Assembly: GCF_034347385.1 (NCBI RefSeq)
Contig: NZ_CP133777.1
Coordinates: 1,364,001 to 1,428,000 of the forward strand
DNA from: Actimicrobium sp. CCC2.4
GTDB taxonomy: Bacteria > Pseudomonadota > Gammaproteobacteria > Burkholderiales > Burkholderiaceae_D
Reading direction: 5' to 3'
Length of the DNA: 64,000 nt
This document shows positions 43,403 through 52,217 of this stretch, piece by piece. The notes beneath the pieces were generated by a model, which saw nothing but the letters and a program-made list of their open reading frames with translations, ran no database searches and was not told the origin of the DNA. The first letter of the stretch is position 1. Every line of letters begins with the position of its first letter. A program made the position numbers and the translations under genes.

Positions 43403-44029
43403 ATGGCAAGAATGAAATTCATCTGCGATTCCGAGCGCTGCATCGAATGCAACGGCTGCGTTACCGCCTGTAAAAATGAGCACGAGGTCCCTTGGGGCGT
43501 TAATCGCCGTCGCGTCATCACGGTCAACGACGGTATCGTTGGTCAGGAAAAGTCGATGTCGGTCGCCTGTATGCATTGCTCCGATGCCCCGTGCATGGCA
43601 GTGTGTCCGGTGGACTGTTTCTATCGCACCGACGAAGGCGTTGTCCTGCATGACAAGGACATCTGTATCGGTTGCGGATATTGTGCGTACGCCTGCCCGT
43701 TTGGTGCGCCACAGTTCCCGTCGAATGGCGTGTTCGGCTTGCGCGGCAAGATGGACAAGTGCACCTTCTGTGCCGGTGGCCCGGAAGAAGATGGCTCGAA
43801 AGAAGAGTTCGAGAAATACGGTCGTAACCGTTTATCCGAAGGCAAGCTGCCAGCCTGTGCCGAAATGTGCTCGACCAAGGCATTGCTCGGCGGTGACGGT
43901 GACGTCATTGCTGATATTTTCCGCAGTCGGGTTGTGCGTCGCGGCAAGGGCAGCGAAGTGTGGGGCTGGGGCACGGCGTATGGCAAATCCCACAATCCGC
44001 AAGCCAAAGCACCAACGGAGAAATCATGA
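43403..44029 (+). CDS. fdhB: Formate dehydrogenase, iron-sulfur (beta) subunit
   Basis: 208 residues, preceded by AGGAG. It contains four cysteine groups for 4Fe-4S clusters: CIECNGCVTAC, CMHCSDAPCMAVCPVDCF, CIGCGYCAYACPFG and CTFC with later CAEMC. It carries electrons from FdhA to the membrane subunit. No signal peptide is present, so it is exported with FdhA by hitch-hiking, as is usual. Overlaps the next gene by the ATGA arrangement. Confidence 0.94.
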   Translation: MARMKFICDSERCIECNGCVTACKNEHEVPWGVNRRRVITVNDGIVGQEKSMSVACMHCSDAPCMAVCPVDCFYRTDEGVVLHDKDICIGCGYCAYACPFGAPQFPSNGVFGLRGKMDKCTFCAGGPEEDGSKEEFEKYGRNRLSEGKLPACAEMCSTKALLGGDGDVIADIFRSRVVRRGKGSEVWGWGTAYGKSHNPQAKAPTEKS

Positions 44030-44262
44030 TGGGCGCCCGGACAGCATTAATCACCGTAGCAATTGCCGTGCTGGCACTGGCTGGTTGCGGTGAAAAAAGC
44101 CAGGTGATGAGCAGCTCTGCGAGCAAGCCGGATGGTAAGCCCTGGCAGGGCGAACTGGACCGGTACGCGGCCAAGGGTTGGGAGAAGGGCGACAAGACAA
44201 AATGGGAGCTGCAGTTGCGCGCCCGCGCCCAAAACCAGAATGAATACGTCAAATCCAATTGA
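44026..44262 (+). CDS. Small lipoprotein of the formate dehydrogenase cluster
   Basis: 78 residues. A signal peptide ends in lipobox LALAGC (Cys near residue 21), so it is probably lipid-anchored. The mature part is short and polar (KPWQGELDRYAAKGWEKGDK, then KWELQLRARAQNQNEY). The start overlaps the fdhB stop, so it is translationally coupled. I do not recognise a family with a known function; small proteins like it occur in betaproteobacterial fdh operons. Confidence 0.75.
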   Translation: MMGARTALITVAIAVLALAGCGEKSQVMSSSASKPDGKPWQGELDRYAAKGWEKGDKTKWELQLRARAQNQNEYVKSN

Positions 44263-44284
44263 TCGCGTAGCGACGGGAGCCATC

Positions 44285-45409
44285 ATGAAATACGGGATTG
44301 CACGCTTGGTTGTCGGCTTGTCGCTGGCGGCCGCTGTCATCGGGTCGGCGCTGGCGCAGCAGGCAGCACCAGCACCGGTAACTACGGGGGGTATCGAATC
44401 GATTGATATCCTGAAACAAAACCAGGCCGAGCGCACCCGCGATCAGCCTGGCAATTCAGCACCGGTTTTCCGCACGATCAAGGAAGGCACGAAGAATTAC
44501 TCGAGCTTGCCGGCGCTGGAATCGGGCGTACTGATCCAGGGGAAGCAACAGTTTCCGGGTCAGGCTCGCGCAACCACGGCCGGGGAAGCCTGGCGGCTGT
44601 ATCGCAATGGTCCACTGACACTGATCGGTGGCTCATTGCTGCTACTGGCTGCGATCGGTGTGGCGGGGGTGTATTTTGTCGCCGGGCCGGTCAAGCTCAA
44701 GGCGAGTCCGACCGGCCGCCTGATCGAACGGTTCACGTCGATCGAGCGTCTGGCGCACTGGAGCACGGCGATCAGCTTCGTGCTGCTGGCTGTGTCTGGC
44801 TTGATATTGTTGTTTGGCAAGCACATTCTGTTGCCGGTGTTCGGCCACACGCTGTTTGGTTGGCTGTCGTTTGCCTGCAAGAATGCGCACAACTTTGCCG
44901 GACCGGTATTTACGGTGTCGCTGGTCGTGACGTTCATTATCTTCGTCAAGGACAACTTTCCTGCCAAAGAGGACCTGCAATGGCTATTCCGGTTGGGTGG
45001 CATGTTTGGCGGCAAGCACGCCTCGTCGGGGCGTTTCAATGCAGGTGAAAAGCTCTGGTTCTGGAGCGGTGTTGTGGTGCTGGGTCTGATCATCAGCGCG
45101 TCCGGTTTCGTGCTTAACAAGTTGGTGCCCGGCATGGACTATCCGCGTAGCGTGATGCAGATCGCTAACGTAATTCACTTGATCGCGGCAGTTCTGGTGT
45201 CGACCATGGCAATGGGTCATATCTATATCGGCAGTATCGGTATGGAGGGCGCTTACAAGGCCATGTCGACCGGCTATGTCGATGATGCCTGGGCCAAGGA
45301 ACATCACGACCTGTGGTACGCCGATATCGAAGCCGGCAAGGTGCCGCGCAATCGTACCGAAGAAGCGGCTGAGCGCATTCAAGTGCCACAGCCACGCAGC
45401 GCAACCTGA
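44285..45409 (+). CDS. fdhC: Formate dehydrogenase, cytochrome b (gamma) subunit
   Basis: 374 residues. The N-terminus has a signal-like segment (ARLVVGLSLAAAVIGSALAQ) and a periplasmic stretch. Then come membrane helices from about residue 115: LTLIGGSLLLLAAIGVAGVYF, RLAHWSTAISFVLLAVSGLI, and later helices with likely haem-ligand histidines (NAHNFAGPVF, VIHLIAAVLVSTMAMGHIY). It belongs to the FdnI/FdoI-type cytochrome b561 family and passes electrons to quinone. GGGAG precedes ATG 44285. Confidence 0.92.
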   Translation: MKYGIARLVVGLSLAAAVIGSALAQQAAPAPVTTGGIESIDILKQNQAERTRDQPGNSAPVFRTIKEGTKNYSSLPALESGVLIQGKQQFPGQARATTAGEAWRLYRNGPLTLIGGSLLLLAAIGVAGVYFVAGPVKLKASPTGRLIERFTSIERLAHWSTAISFVLLAVSGLILLFGKHILLPVFGHTLFGWLSFACKNAHNFAGPVFTVSLVVTFIIFVKDNFPAKEDLQWLFRLGGMFGGKHASSGRFNAGEKLWFWSGVVVLGLIISASGFVLNKLVPGMDYPRSVMQIANVIHLIAAVLVSTMAMGHIYIGSIGMEGAYKAMSTGYVDDAWAKEHHDLWYADIEAGKVPRNRTEEAAERIQVPQPRSAT

Positions 45410-45422
45410 CCAGGACATCACC

Positions 45423-45749
45423 ATGAAAAAAATTATTGCACTCCTCGTCGGCATGCTGTTTGCCGGCATCGCCACTGCCAAATTGCCAGCCCCGAGCGAC
45501 GAAGCCAAAGCCAAGGCAGACGAAGCCAAGGCTAAGACCGCCTGGGGCGACAAGACTGCTGCCTACAAGTTGTGTCTGGCACAGGGCAAGACGGTCGCGT
45601 ACTATCTGAAAACGAAAGCGCCTACCGGCAAGCCAGTCGAAGGTTTGCCGGCCTGCGCGGATCCTGGTCCGTATGTGGCCGCACCGGCGGCCGCTATCGT
45701 GACCGCGGCCGTTGCCCCAACGCCGAATAAAGACCCTGTCAAAAAATAA
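45423..45749 (+). CDS. Small exported protein of the formate dehydrogenase cluster
   Basis: 108 residues. A clear signal peptide (KKIIALLVGMLFAGIATA) is followed by a lysine/alanine-rich segment (SDEAKAKADEAKAKTAWGDK) and two cysteines 24 residues apart (KLCLAQGK, LPACADPG). The C-terminus is alanine/proline-rich. It appears to be periplasmic. No known function; its position suggests a role linked to the enzyme. Confidence 0.75.
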   Translation: MKKIIALLVGMLFAGIATAKLPAPSDEAKAKADEAKAKTAWGDKTAAYKLCLAQGKTVAYYLKTKAPTGKPVEGLPACADPGPYVAAPAAAIVTAAVAPTPNKDPVKK

Positions 45750-45758
45750 GGAACCCTG

Positions 45759-46148
45759 ATGATGAAACATCTCTCTTTTTTGTTTGCCTCGCTACTGTTG
45801 TCATCGATGGCCCACGCCGCTTCGGTCTCGTTCGTCGAGCCGGCGAACGGTGCCACCGTGCCCACCACGTTCCCGGTCAAATTCGCAGTCGAAGGCATGG
45901 AAGTCAAACCGGCCGGTGAATTGTCGCCGACCAGCGGCCATCATCACTTGCTGATCAATGCGACGGCTATCCCGGCCGGTGAGCCTGTACCGTTCGATGA
46001 GACGCATATTCATTTTGGCAAAGGTCAGACCGAAGCCACCGTGACGCTCAAGCCGGGTACTTACCAGCTGACGCTGCAATTTGCCAATGGTGCGCACCAG
46101 TCATATGGCGCACCACTGAGCAAGACCATCACCGTCAACGTCAAGTAA
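45759..46148 (+). CDS. DUF4399 family periplasmic protein
   Basis: 129 residues with an N-terminal signal peptide (KHLSFLFASLLLSSMAHA). The DUF4399 features are SFVEPANGATVPTTFPVKF, a histidine-rich GHHHLLIN, then THIHFGKGQTE and GAHQSY. The histidines could bind a metal, though function is unknown. It sits between fdhC and fdhD in the cluster. AAGGA precedes the start; a second in-frame ATG follows directly. Confidence 0.82.
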   Translation: MMKHLSFLFASLLLSSMAHAASVSFVEPANGATVPTTFPVKFAVEGMEVKPAGELSPTSGHHHLLINATAIPAGEPVPFDETHIHFGKGQTEATVTLKPGTYQLTLQFANGAHQSYGAPLSKTITVNVK

Positions 46149-46154
46149 TCCGCT

Positions 46155-47003
46155 TTGACCCGCTATCGTCCCGAGCTGACCAGTGCGCATGTCGATCTGA
46201 CCCGTGAAGTCGAGGTCACCGACGAGCGTGGTCGCGTGTCGCTCATCGCGATCCCGGCCGAAAGGCCGCTGACCGTGTATGTCGACAAGCGTGAACTCGT
46301 CACGCTGATGACCCTGGGCGGCGCACCCGAGGCGCTGACGCTGGGCTATCTGCGTAACCAGCGCTTCATCCGTCAACTCGATGACATCGTCTCGGTGCAG
46401 GTGGACTGGGATGTCGAAGCCGTGGCGGTAGTCACGCGCAACGGTATCGATGACATCGAGGCGCGCACTGCCAAGCGGGTCGTCACGACCGGTTGCGGTC
46501 AGGGCTCGGTGTTCGGTGGCTTGATGGATGATGTGGCAGCGATCCGTCTGTCGCCGGATGCCCGCCTGAAGCAATCAGTGCTGATCCGTATCGTTGACAC
46601 GATACGGACCCAGCAATCGATCTACAAGCAGGCCGGTTCGGTGCATGGCTGTGCGTTGTTCACGTCGGCCGGTGAACTGCTGTATTTCGTCGAAGATGTC
46701 GGTCGCCACAATGCGGTCGATGCCATTGCCGGACGGATGTGGCTCGATGGCATGGCCGGCGACGACAAGATTTTTTATACCACCGGACGCCTCACGTCCG
46801 AGATGGTCATCAAGGGCGGGCAGATGGGAATTCCGTTCCTGCTGTCGCGCTCCGGCACCACGCAAATGGGACACATGGTCGCCGAGCAGCTCGGCATGGC
46901 ATTGCTTGCGCGCTGCAGTGGCAAGCATTTTTTGCTGCTGACCGGCAAGGAACGTCTGGTGTTCGAACCGGAACTGTTCGATGGCGCGTTGAAGGTCGCC
47001 TGA
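46155..47003 (+). CDS. fdhD: FdhD, sulfurtransferase for formate dehydrogenase maturation
   Basis: 282 residues. The start must be TTG 46155, because no ATG exists in frame until within the conserved core, and the N-terminus TRYRPELTSAHVDL looks complete. Motifs: GTLGGAPEALTLGYL-type segment, TTGCGQGS, GSVHGCALF, VEDVGRHNAVD, TTGRLTSEMV. FdhD transfers sulfur from IscS to the bis-MGD cofactor. The E. coli pair C121-x2-C124 appears here as Cys114-Gly-Gln-Gly117, so only the first cysteine is kept. Directly upstream of tupB. Confidence 0.93.
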   Translation: MTRYRPELTSAHVDLTREVEVTDERGRVSLIAIPAERPLTVYVDKRELVTLMTLGGAPEALTLGYLRNQRFIRQLDDIVSVQVDWDVEAVAVVTRNGIDDIEARTAKRVVTTGCGQGSVFGGLMDDVAAIRLSPDARLKQSVLIRIVDTIRTQQSIYKQAGSVHGCALFTSAGELLYFVEDVGRHNAVDAIAGRMWLDGMAGDDKIFYTTGRLTSEMVIKGGQMGIPFLLSRSGTTQMGHMVAEQLGMALLARCSGKHFLLLTGKERLVFEPELFDGALKVA

Positions 47004-47027
47004 CCTGAACGTGGGGATGAAGACATC

Positions 47028-47717
47028 ATGTCGCTGATCGACGCGACGCTTGCCGCTTTTGCCCTGCTCTGGTCTGGTGATAGTGCACTGTGGGGCATCG
47101 TCTGGGTCTCTGTCTCGACGTCCATAGTGGGCTTGCTCATTGCCTCACCGTTCGCGATATTACTCGGTTATGTCGTCGCAACCCGGCTGTTTCCGGGGCG
47201 CCGCATCGTCATCTGGCTGGCCCAGGTGTCGCTGTCGCTGCCAACCGTACTGATCGGCTTGCTGCTGTATTTGCTACTCTCCCGCAGCGGGCCGGCTGGC
47301 GAATTGCGCTGGCTGTTCTCCCAATCGGCATTGATTGTCGGACAAGTCCTCATTGCAATGCCGGTACTGATAGCTTTTACGCTGGCTGCGGTGCAGGCTG
47401 CGGATCCGCGCCTGGCTGAAACCGCGATTACGCTTGGTGCATCGCGCTGGCGCGTCATGTGGACGGTGCTGCGCGAAGTGCGCTTTGGCGTCATGGCGGC
47501 GATTATCAACGGGTTTGGCAGGGTGATTTCAGAGGTCGGCTGCGCGATGATGGTCGGCGGTAACATCGCTGGCGAAACGCGCACCATCACCACGGCGATC
47601 GCACTCGAGACCAGTAAAGGCGAGTTTGCGCAAGGCATCGCGCTGGGCATGGTTCTGATCGCCATCGCGCTGGCCATCAACGCAGCGTTGCTATTGCTGC
47701 AGGGGGATACGCGATGA
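47028..47717 (+). CDS. tupB: Tungstate ABC transporter permease TupB
   Basis: 229 residues with about five or six membrane helices (first near 25-50, GIVWVSVSTSIVGLLIASPFA). The permease EAA-like loop is AETAITLGASRWRVM. It matches the TupB/ModB-like family in length and in GRVISEVGCAMMVGGNIAGETRTI. It imports tungstate with TupC and TupA. Overlaps tupC by the ATGA arrangement and follows fdhD by 24 bases, so all probably share a transcript with fdh. Confidence 0.9.
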   Translation: MSLIDATLAAFALLWSGDSALWGIVWVSVSTSIVGLLIASPFAILLGYVVATRLFPGRRIVIWLAQVSLSLPTVLIGLLLYLLLSRSGPAGELRWLFSQSALIVGQVLIAMPVLIAFTLAAVQAADPRLAETAITLGASRWRVMWTVLREVRFGVMAAIINGFGRVISEVGCAMMVGGNIAGETRTITTAIALETSKGEFAQGIALGMVLIAIALAINAALLLLQGDTR

Positions 47718-48397
47718 ACAACTTGCTCACGATAGATGGTCTGCAACTGCAATTCGGCGAGCGATTGCTACTCGATATCGACCGTCTTGACATCACTCCG
47801 GCCAGCGCTTACGTGCTAACCGGTGCCAATGGCTCCGGCAAAAGTACGTTGTTGCGGGTTCTGTGCGGGCTTGAGCGGGCTCGCATCGATGCTGCGACTT
47901 TCATGGGCGCGCCAATCGCGCTGTGGCCGTATCCGGCTGCGCTGCGTGATGCGGTGCTGTATGTGCATCAGCATCCGGTGATGTTTTCGACGACGGTCGA
48001 AGCCAATGTCGGTTACGGACTGGCTGCGCGCGGGATCGCCAGGGCAGCGCTGAAGCAACGCGTGGCGGATGCCATGGAGTGGGCCGGCATTACGCATCTG
48101 CATGGCACGCAACCGCAGCACTGGTCGGGTGGTGAAAAGCAGCGTGTCGCGCTGGCACGGGCACGCGTGCTGCGCCCCAAGTTACTGCTGCTCGACGAGC
48201 CGACCGCCAATCTGGACGGTCCGGCGCGCGAGCAAGTCATCGGATTGATCCCTACTTTGCTTGCCGAAGGGCGCAGCGTCATCATGGCTTGCCATGATCG
48301 CGACTTGATCGGCTTGCCTGGCGTGCGACGCCTGAAACTGAAAGATGGCCGGCTCGAAATGCGCGAGCCGACCGTTGCTGCCGATTCACCACCCTGA
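47714..48397 (+). CDS. tupC: Tungstate ABC transporter ATP-binding protein TupC
   Basis: 227 residues. Walker A GANGSGKST near residue 37, Q-loop HQHP, signature SGGEKQR near residue 138, Walker B LLLLDEPTANLD near 158, and H-loop CHDRDL. It powers uptake through TupB. There is a small gap to tupA. Substrate inferred from TupA. Confidence 0.9.
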   Translation: MNNLLTIDGLQLQFGERLLLDIDRLDITPASAYVLTGANGSGKSTLLRVLCGLERARIDAATFMGAPIALWPYPAALRDAVLYVHQHPVMFSTTVEANVGYGLAARGIARAALKQRVADAMEWAGITHLHGTQPQHWSGGEKQRVALARARVLRPKLLLLDEPTANLDGPAREQVIGLIPTLLAEGRSVIMACHDRDLIGLPGVRRLKLKDGRLEMREPTVAADSPP

Positions 48398-48407
48398 AGG
48401 AAGTCCC

Positions 48408-49220
48408 ATGTCCCGTCGTCTTGTTCTCCAACTTTCCGTCGCCTTGTTCGCCGGCGTAGTTGCACCTCTGGCTAGCGCCCAGCAAATCCTCAAGCTGTCG
48501 ACCACCACTAGCACCGAGAATTCCGGCTTGCTCAAAGTCTTGCTGCCTGTCTTTGAAAAGCAGTTCGACATCAAAGTTCAGGTGATCTCGGTTGGTACGG
48601 GCAAGGCGCTGGAACTGGCCAAGAATGGGGACGTCGATGTGACATTGGTGCATGCCCGTTCCTCCGAAGACAAGTTCGTCACCGCAGGCTACGGTGTGAA
48701 CCGGCGCGACGTGATGTACAACGACTTCATCCTGGTCGGTCCGGTCAATGACCCGGCAGGCATAGCTGGCAGTAAAGACATTGTCGCCAGCCTGAAAAAA
48801 GTTGTTGCCAGCAATACCAAATTTATCTCCCGCGGAGATAATTCCGGCACCGAGCAGATGGAGCAGGCTTACTGGAAGACGGCCGGCGTCAAACCGCAGG
48901 GAAGTGCTTATGTATCGGCCGGTCGCGGAATGGGGGAAGTGTTGACGATGGCCGGTGAACTACAGGCCTACACGCTGACCGACCGCGCCACGTTCAGCGC
49001 CTACCGTGCCAAAACCGGACTGGCCATTGCGGTCGAGGGGGACAAAGCGATGTTCAATCCCTATGGCATCATCGCCGTCAATCCGGCGCGGTTCCCTGAC
49101 ACCAACCAGAAGGGGGCCAAACAGCTGATCGACTGGATCACTTCACCGGCTGGTCAGCAGCAGATCGCTGCCTTCCGCGTCGATGGCGAGCAAGTATTTT
49201 TCCCTTCGGCAGGGCGCTGA
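48408..49220 (+). CDS. tupA: Tungstate-binding periplasmic protein TupA
   Basis: 270 residues from ATG 48408, preceded by GAAGGA. A signal peptide ends near ASAQ. The mature N-terminus LKLSTTTSTENSGLL is the TupA oxyanion-binding motif, with SRGDNSGTE downstream as a second binding loop. TupA family members bind tungstate strongly and molybdate weakly. Last gene of the cluster. The position of tupA after tupBC rather than before is less usual. Confidence 0.92.
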   Translation: MSRRLVLQLSVALFAGVVAPLASAQQILKLSTTTSTENSGLLKVLLPVFEKQFDIKVQVISVGTGKALELAKNGDVDVTLVHARSSEDKFVTAGYGVNRRDVMYNDFILVGPVNDPAGIAGSKDIVASLKKVVASNTKFISRGDNSGTEQMEQAYWKTAGVKPQGSAYVSAGRGMGEVLTMAGELQAYTLTDRATFSAYRAKTGLAIAVEGDKAMFNPYGIIAVNPARFPDTNQKGAKQLIDWITSPAGQQQIAAFRVDGEQVFFPSAGR

Positions 49221-49232
49221 TTCGGGTCTGAT

Positions 49233-50018
49233 CTACCAAGGCACTTCGGTGCCGTCCCATGCGACAAAGCGCCCGCTATTAGCAGGCGTTGCCGTCGCGA
49301 TCACGGCCAGCAGTTGCGCGGCAGCGCGCGCCGGATCAAACAACTTTCCCTCTGCAACACCACGCTGGAACGGCCGCGACAGCGCACTGTCGACCGTGCC
49401 CGGATGCAGCAACTGGATGCTCAGTCGCGGATGGGTGCGTCGGCATTCGATCGCTGCCGTCTTCAGCAACTGGTTCTGTGCCGCCTTCGCGGCCCGGTAG
49501 GCATACCAGCCGCCGAGCTGGTTATCCGTGATCGATCCGACGCGCGCAGAGAGCGATGCGAAGACTGCCGATGTGTTGTGCCGCATCAAGGGCAGCATTG
49601 CCTGCGCCAGCAAAATGGGGCCGAAAGCATTGACCGCAAAGACGCGTTCCAGGTTCGTGTCCGTAATCGCAGACAACGCTTTTTCGGGTGCCAGTGCTGT
49701 TCCGTGAAGCAATCCAGTGGCATTGATAACCAGATGTAGCGAGGGCGTAAGCAGGCCTGCTGCTAGTGCTTGCAGGCTAGCGCTGACGGTGATGTCGGCA
49801 TTGGTAACAGTCAGTCTGGTCGGATGGGCTTCGGCAAGCGCCAGTAGTGCTGTCGCACCGTTGGCGTGACGGGCCGCTGCGGTGACATGTGCTACGCCGG
49901 GGTGGGCCAGCAGCTGGGTCGTCAGTGCCAGTCCGATCCCGCCCGTAGCACCGATGATCAGTACCTGTGCGGGTTCGTTGAGATTGGCAAACAAGTGATT
50001 GACGATAGGGGGTGTCAT
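49233..50018 (-). CDS. Short-chain dehydrogenase/reductase
   Basis: 261 residues. The NAD(P)-binding motif GATGGIG is at about 23-29, and the catalytic Tyr and Lys lie in YAYRAAKAAQN. INATG precedes a central serine region (SLSARVGS). It resembles the C-factor/SDR group acting on unknown carbonyl or alcohol substrates. Convergent with tupA (12 bases) and divergent from the PcaB-PcaD-like gene. Confidence 0.88.
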   Translation of the reverse strand: MTPPIVNHLFANLNEPAQVLIIGATGGIGLALTTQLLAHPGVAHVTAAARHANGATALLALAEAHPTRLTVTNADITVSASLQALAAGLLTPSLHLVINATGLLHGTALAPEKALSAITDTNLERVFAVNAFGPILLAQAMLPLMRHNTSAVFASLSARVGSITDNQLGGWYAYRAAKAAQNQLLKTAAIECRRTHPRLSIQLLHPGTVDSALSRPFQRGVAEGKLFDPARAAAQLLAVIATATPANSGRFVAWDGTEVPW

Positions 50019-50110
50019 GGCGGGTCCGGGATGATGGCGAAAGGAGAAGTGCGAACGATGCTAGCACGTCGGGCGGAAGCTTATTTTTCAGTGATAGACC
50101 GTTGGCAATC

Positions 50111-52204
50111 ATGAATCCTGCTGATGCCGATACCGAACTGACCATGTCGCAGCAAGGGGTGTTCGCCGACCAGCACCGGATCAGGACCTTGCTCGATATC
50201 GAAGCAGCACTGGCCAGCGCGCTGGCCCAGCACGGCGTTATCAGCCCGACATCCGCCGCGCAGATTGCGCATTGTTGCCGTGGTGAGTTGATCTCGACGG
50301 GGCTACCGCAAGACGTGGTCCGGCAACTCACGATGGCGGTCGCCGGACGGGATGCCGAGGCAGCCAATTACGTGCATTGGGGCATGTCACTACAGGACTT
50401 GTCCGATACTGCCCTGGTGTTGCAATTGCGGGTGGCGCTCGATGGTATCGAGGCGGATCTCGCCCGCTTTGTTGCCGTTCTGGCCGAGTTTGCCGAGCGT
50501 CACCGGCATACCGCGCAGGTCGGGCGGGTCGGTTTACAGCATGGCTTGCCGATTACTTTTGGCTTGAAGACGGCCGGTTGGCTCGATGCCATGTTGCGCC
50601 ATCAACAACGCCTGCAGGCGCTGCGGGTTCGCTTGCTGACGCTGCAGTTTGGCGGTGCCACCGGTACGCTCGCCAGCCTCGGTGATGCCGCCTTGCCGGT
50701 TGCCACTGCGCTGGCGGCGACACTGGATCTGAGCTTGCCGGACATACCCTGGCATGGTCAGCGCGATCGCTTTGCCGAGGTGGCGACCACGTTAGGCCTG
50801 CTGGCCGGATCACTCGGCAAGATCGCCCACGACATGATCCTGCTCACTCAGACGGAAGTCGCCGAGCTGGCTTTTCCGGTGATGCCATCGACCGGGTGGT
50901 CGGCTACGCTGGCGGCGACGCAGCAAGTGCCGGCGCTGGTGGCGGCCATGCTGGCGGTGATGCTGCCGGATCATGAAGGCGAAGTCGATGAAAGCGACGA
51001 CGCGGCCGCGCGCCTGCTGCCACAAATCGTGGCGCTGTGCGCCGGTGCATTGGAGCAACTGCAGCGGCAGGCGGGCAGCATGAAAGTCGATGCGGCGCGC
51101 ATGCAGGCCAACCTCGCACTGACGCGTGGTCGCCTGCTTGCCGAACCACTGACACTGGCGCTGGCCCGCAAGATCGGCAGGCAGCCGGCCGAGGCGCTCG
51201 TGCGGCAGGCGAGCGCGCACGCGGCGCAGAGCGACCAGGCTCTGCGTGAAGTGCTCGATCAATATGGTGTGGTGAGCCTGCATTTCAGTGCACTCGAACT
51301 CGACCGCCTGCTTGAGCCGGCCAGCCACAGCGGCCAGTCGGCCAGCTTCGTTGACCGGGTCTTGCAGAGCTGGCAGCAGTCTTCCGGTATGCCGGCAGTC
51401 GTCGAGCAGACGCGCGCGAGCTTTGCGGCTGGCCATGCACAATTGCATTACCGGATAGATGGTCTTGCCGACGCACCCTGGCTGGTGCTGTCGAATGCGC
51501 TGGGTACCGCACTCGATCTCTGGGAGCCGCAGATGCCGCTCCTGTCGGAGCAGTTTCATGTGTTGCGTTATGACACGCGTGGCCATGGCCAGTCGGTCAT
51601 GCGCGATGGTGCGACGACGTCGCTGGCCGACCTGGGTGATGACGTGATCAGCCTGATGGATCACCTCGGCATCGCACGCGCGCATTTTTGTGGCAGTTCG
51701 CTGGGTGGCATGACAGGGCTCTGGCTGGCGATCCATCACCCCGCCCGCATCGAGCGGCTGGTGGTGTGCAATGCCGCGCCGTTATCGGGACCTCCATCGA
51801 TCTGGGATGGCTGGATCGAACAGATCCGCCAGCACGGCGTCGAAGCAGTTGTGCCGGCCTTGATGGAACGCTGTTTCACACGCGACTTCGCGCGTCACGC
51901 CGGGCATCAGGTTGCCGTTGTACAGGAGATGCTCCTACAGACCTCACCGGCCGGATTTATTGCCGCCTGCACGGCGATCCGCGATATGGATTTGCGAAGC
52001 AAGCTGCCTGATATCAACGTGCCGACCCTTGTCATCGGAGGCAAGCAAGACCGCATGGCGCCGTCCGCACAGACTCGTCGATTGGCTGCGCACATCAATG
52101 GTGCCCTCTATCTCGAGCTCAATGCCGGGCACTTGCCGAATCGGGAAGTCGCACAGCGCTTCAATGCAGAACTGACTGGCTTTTTGCTGACGGATCCGGT
52201 CTAG
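50111..52204 (+). CDS. PcaB-like/PcaD fusion: degenerate carboxymuconate cycloisomerase + 3-oxoadipate enol-lactonase
   Basis: 697 residues. Residues about 1-430 follow the PcaB (3-carboxy-cis,cis-muconate cycloisomerase) fold, a member of the fumarase/aspartase superfamily: HWGMSLQDLSDTALVLQLR, GRVGLQHGLPITFGLKTAGW. But the GGSSxMPHKxNP signature expected near residue 255 is missing and shortened (EVAELAFPVMPSTGW from Glu249), and the later GLGGWHAEW motif is absent. Residues about 440-697 are an intact alpha/beta hydrolase like PcaD: RYDTRGHGQS, nucleophile Ser530 in GSSLGG, GGKQDRMAP and NAGHLPN. The second half may open 3-oxoadipate enol-lactone; the first may be structural. No other pca genes are nearby. 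Confidence 0.85.
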   Translation: MNPADADTELTMSQQGVFADQHRIRTLLDIEAALASALAQHGVISPTSAAQIAHCCRGELISTGLPQDVVRQLTMAVAGRDAEAANYVHWGMSLQDLSDTALVLQLRVALDGIEADLARFVAVLAEFAERHRHTAQVGRVGLQHGLPITFGLKTAGWLDAMLRHQQRLQALRVRLLTLQFGGATGTLASLGDAALPVATALAATLDLSLPDIPWHGQRDRFAEVATTLGLLAGSLGKIAHDMILLTQTEVAELAFPVMPSTGWSATLAATQQVPALVAAMLAVMLPDHEGEVDESDDAAARLLPQIVALCAGALEQLQRQAGSMKVDAARMQANLALTRGRLLAEPLTLALARKIGRQPAEALVRQASAHAAQSDQALREVLDQYGVVSLHFSALELDRLLEPASHSGQSASFVDRVLQSWQQSSGMPAVVEQTRASFAAGHAQLHYRIDGLADAPWLVLSNALGTALDLWEPQMPLLSEQFHVLRYDTRGHGQSVMRDGATTSLADLGDDVISLMDHLGIARAHFCGSSLGGMTGLWLAIHHPARIERLVVCNAAPLSGPPSIWDGWIEQIRQHGVEAVVPALMERCFTRDFARHAGHQVAVVQEMLLQTSPAGFIAACTAIRDMDLRSKLPDINVPTLVIGGKQDRMAPSAQTRRLAAHINGALYLELNAGHLPNREVAQRFNAELTGFLLTDPV

Positions 52205-52217
52205 TCATCGCCGGATT

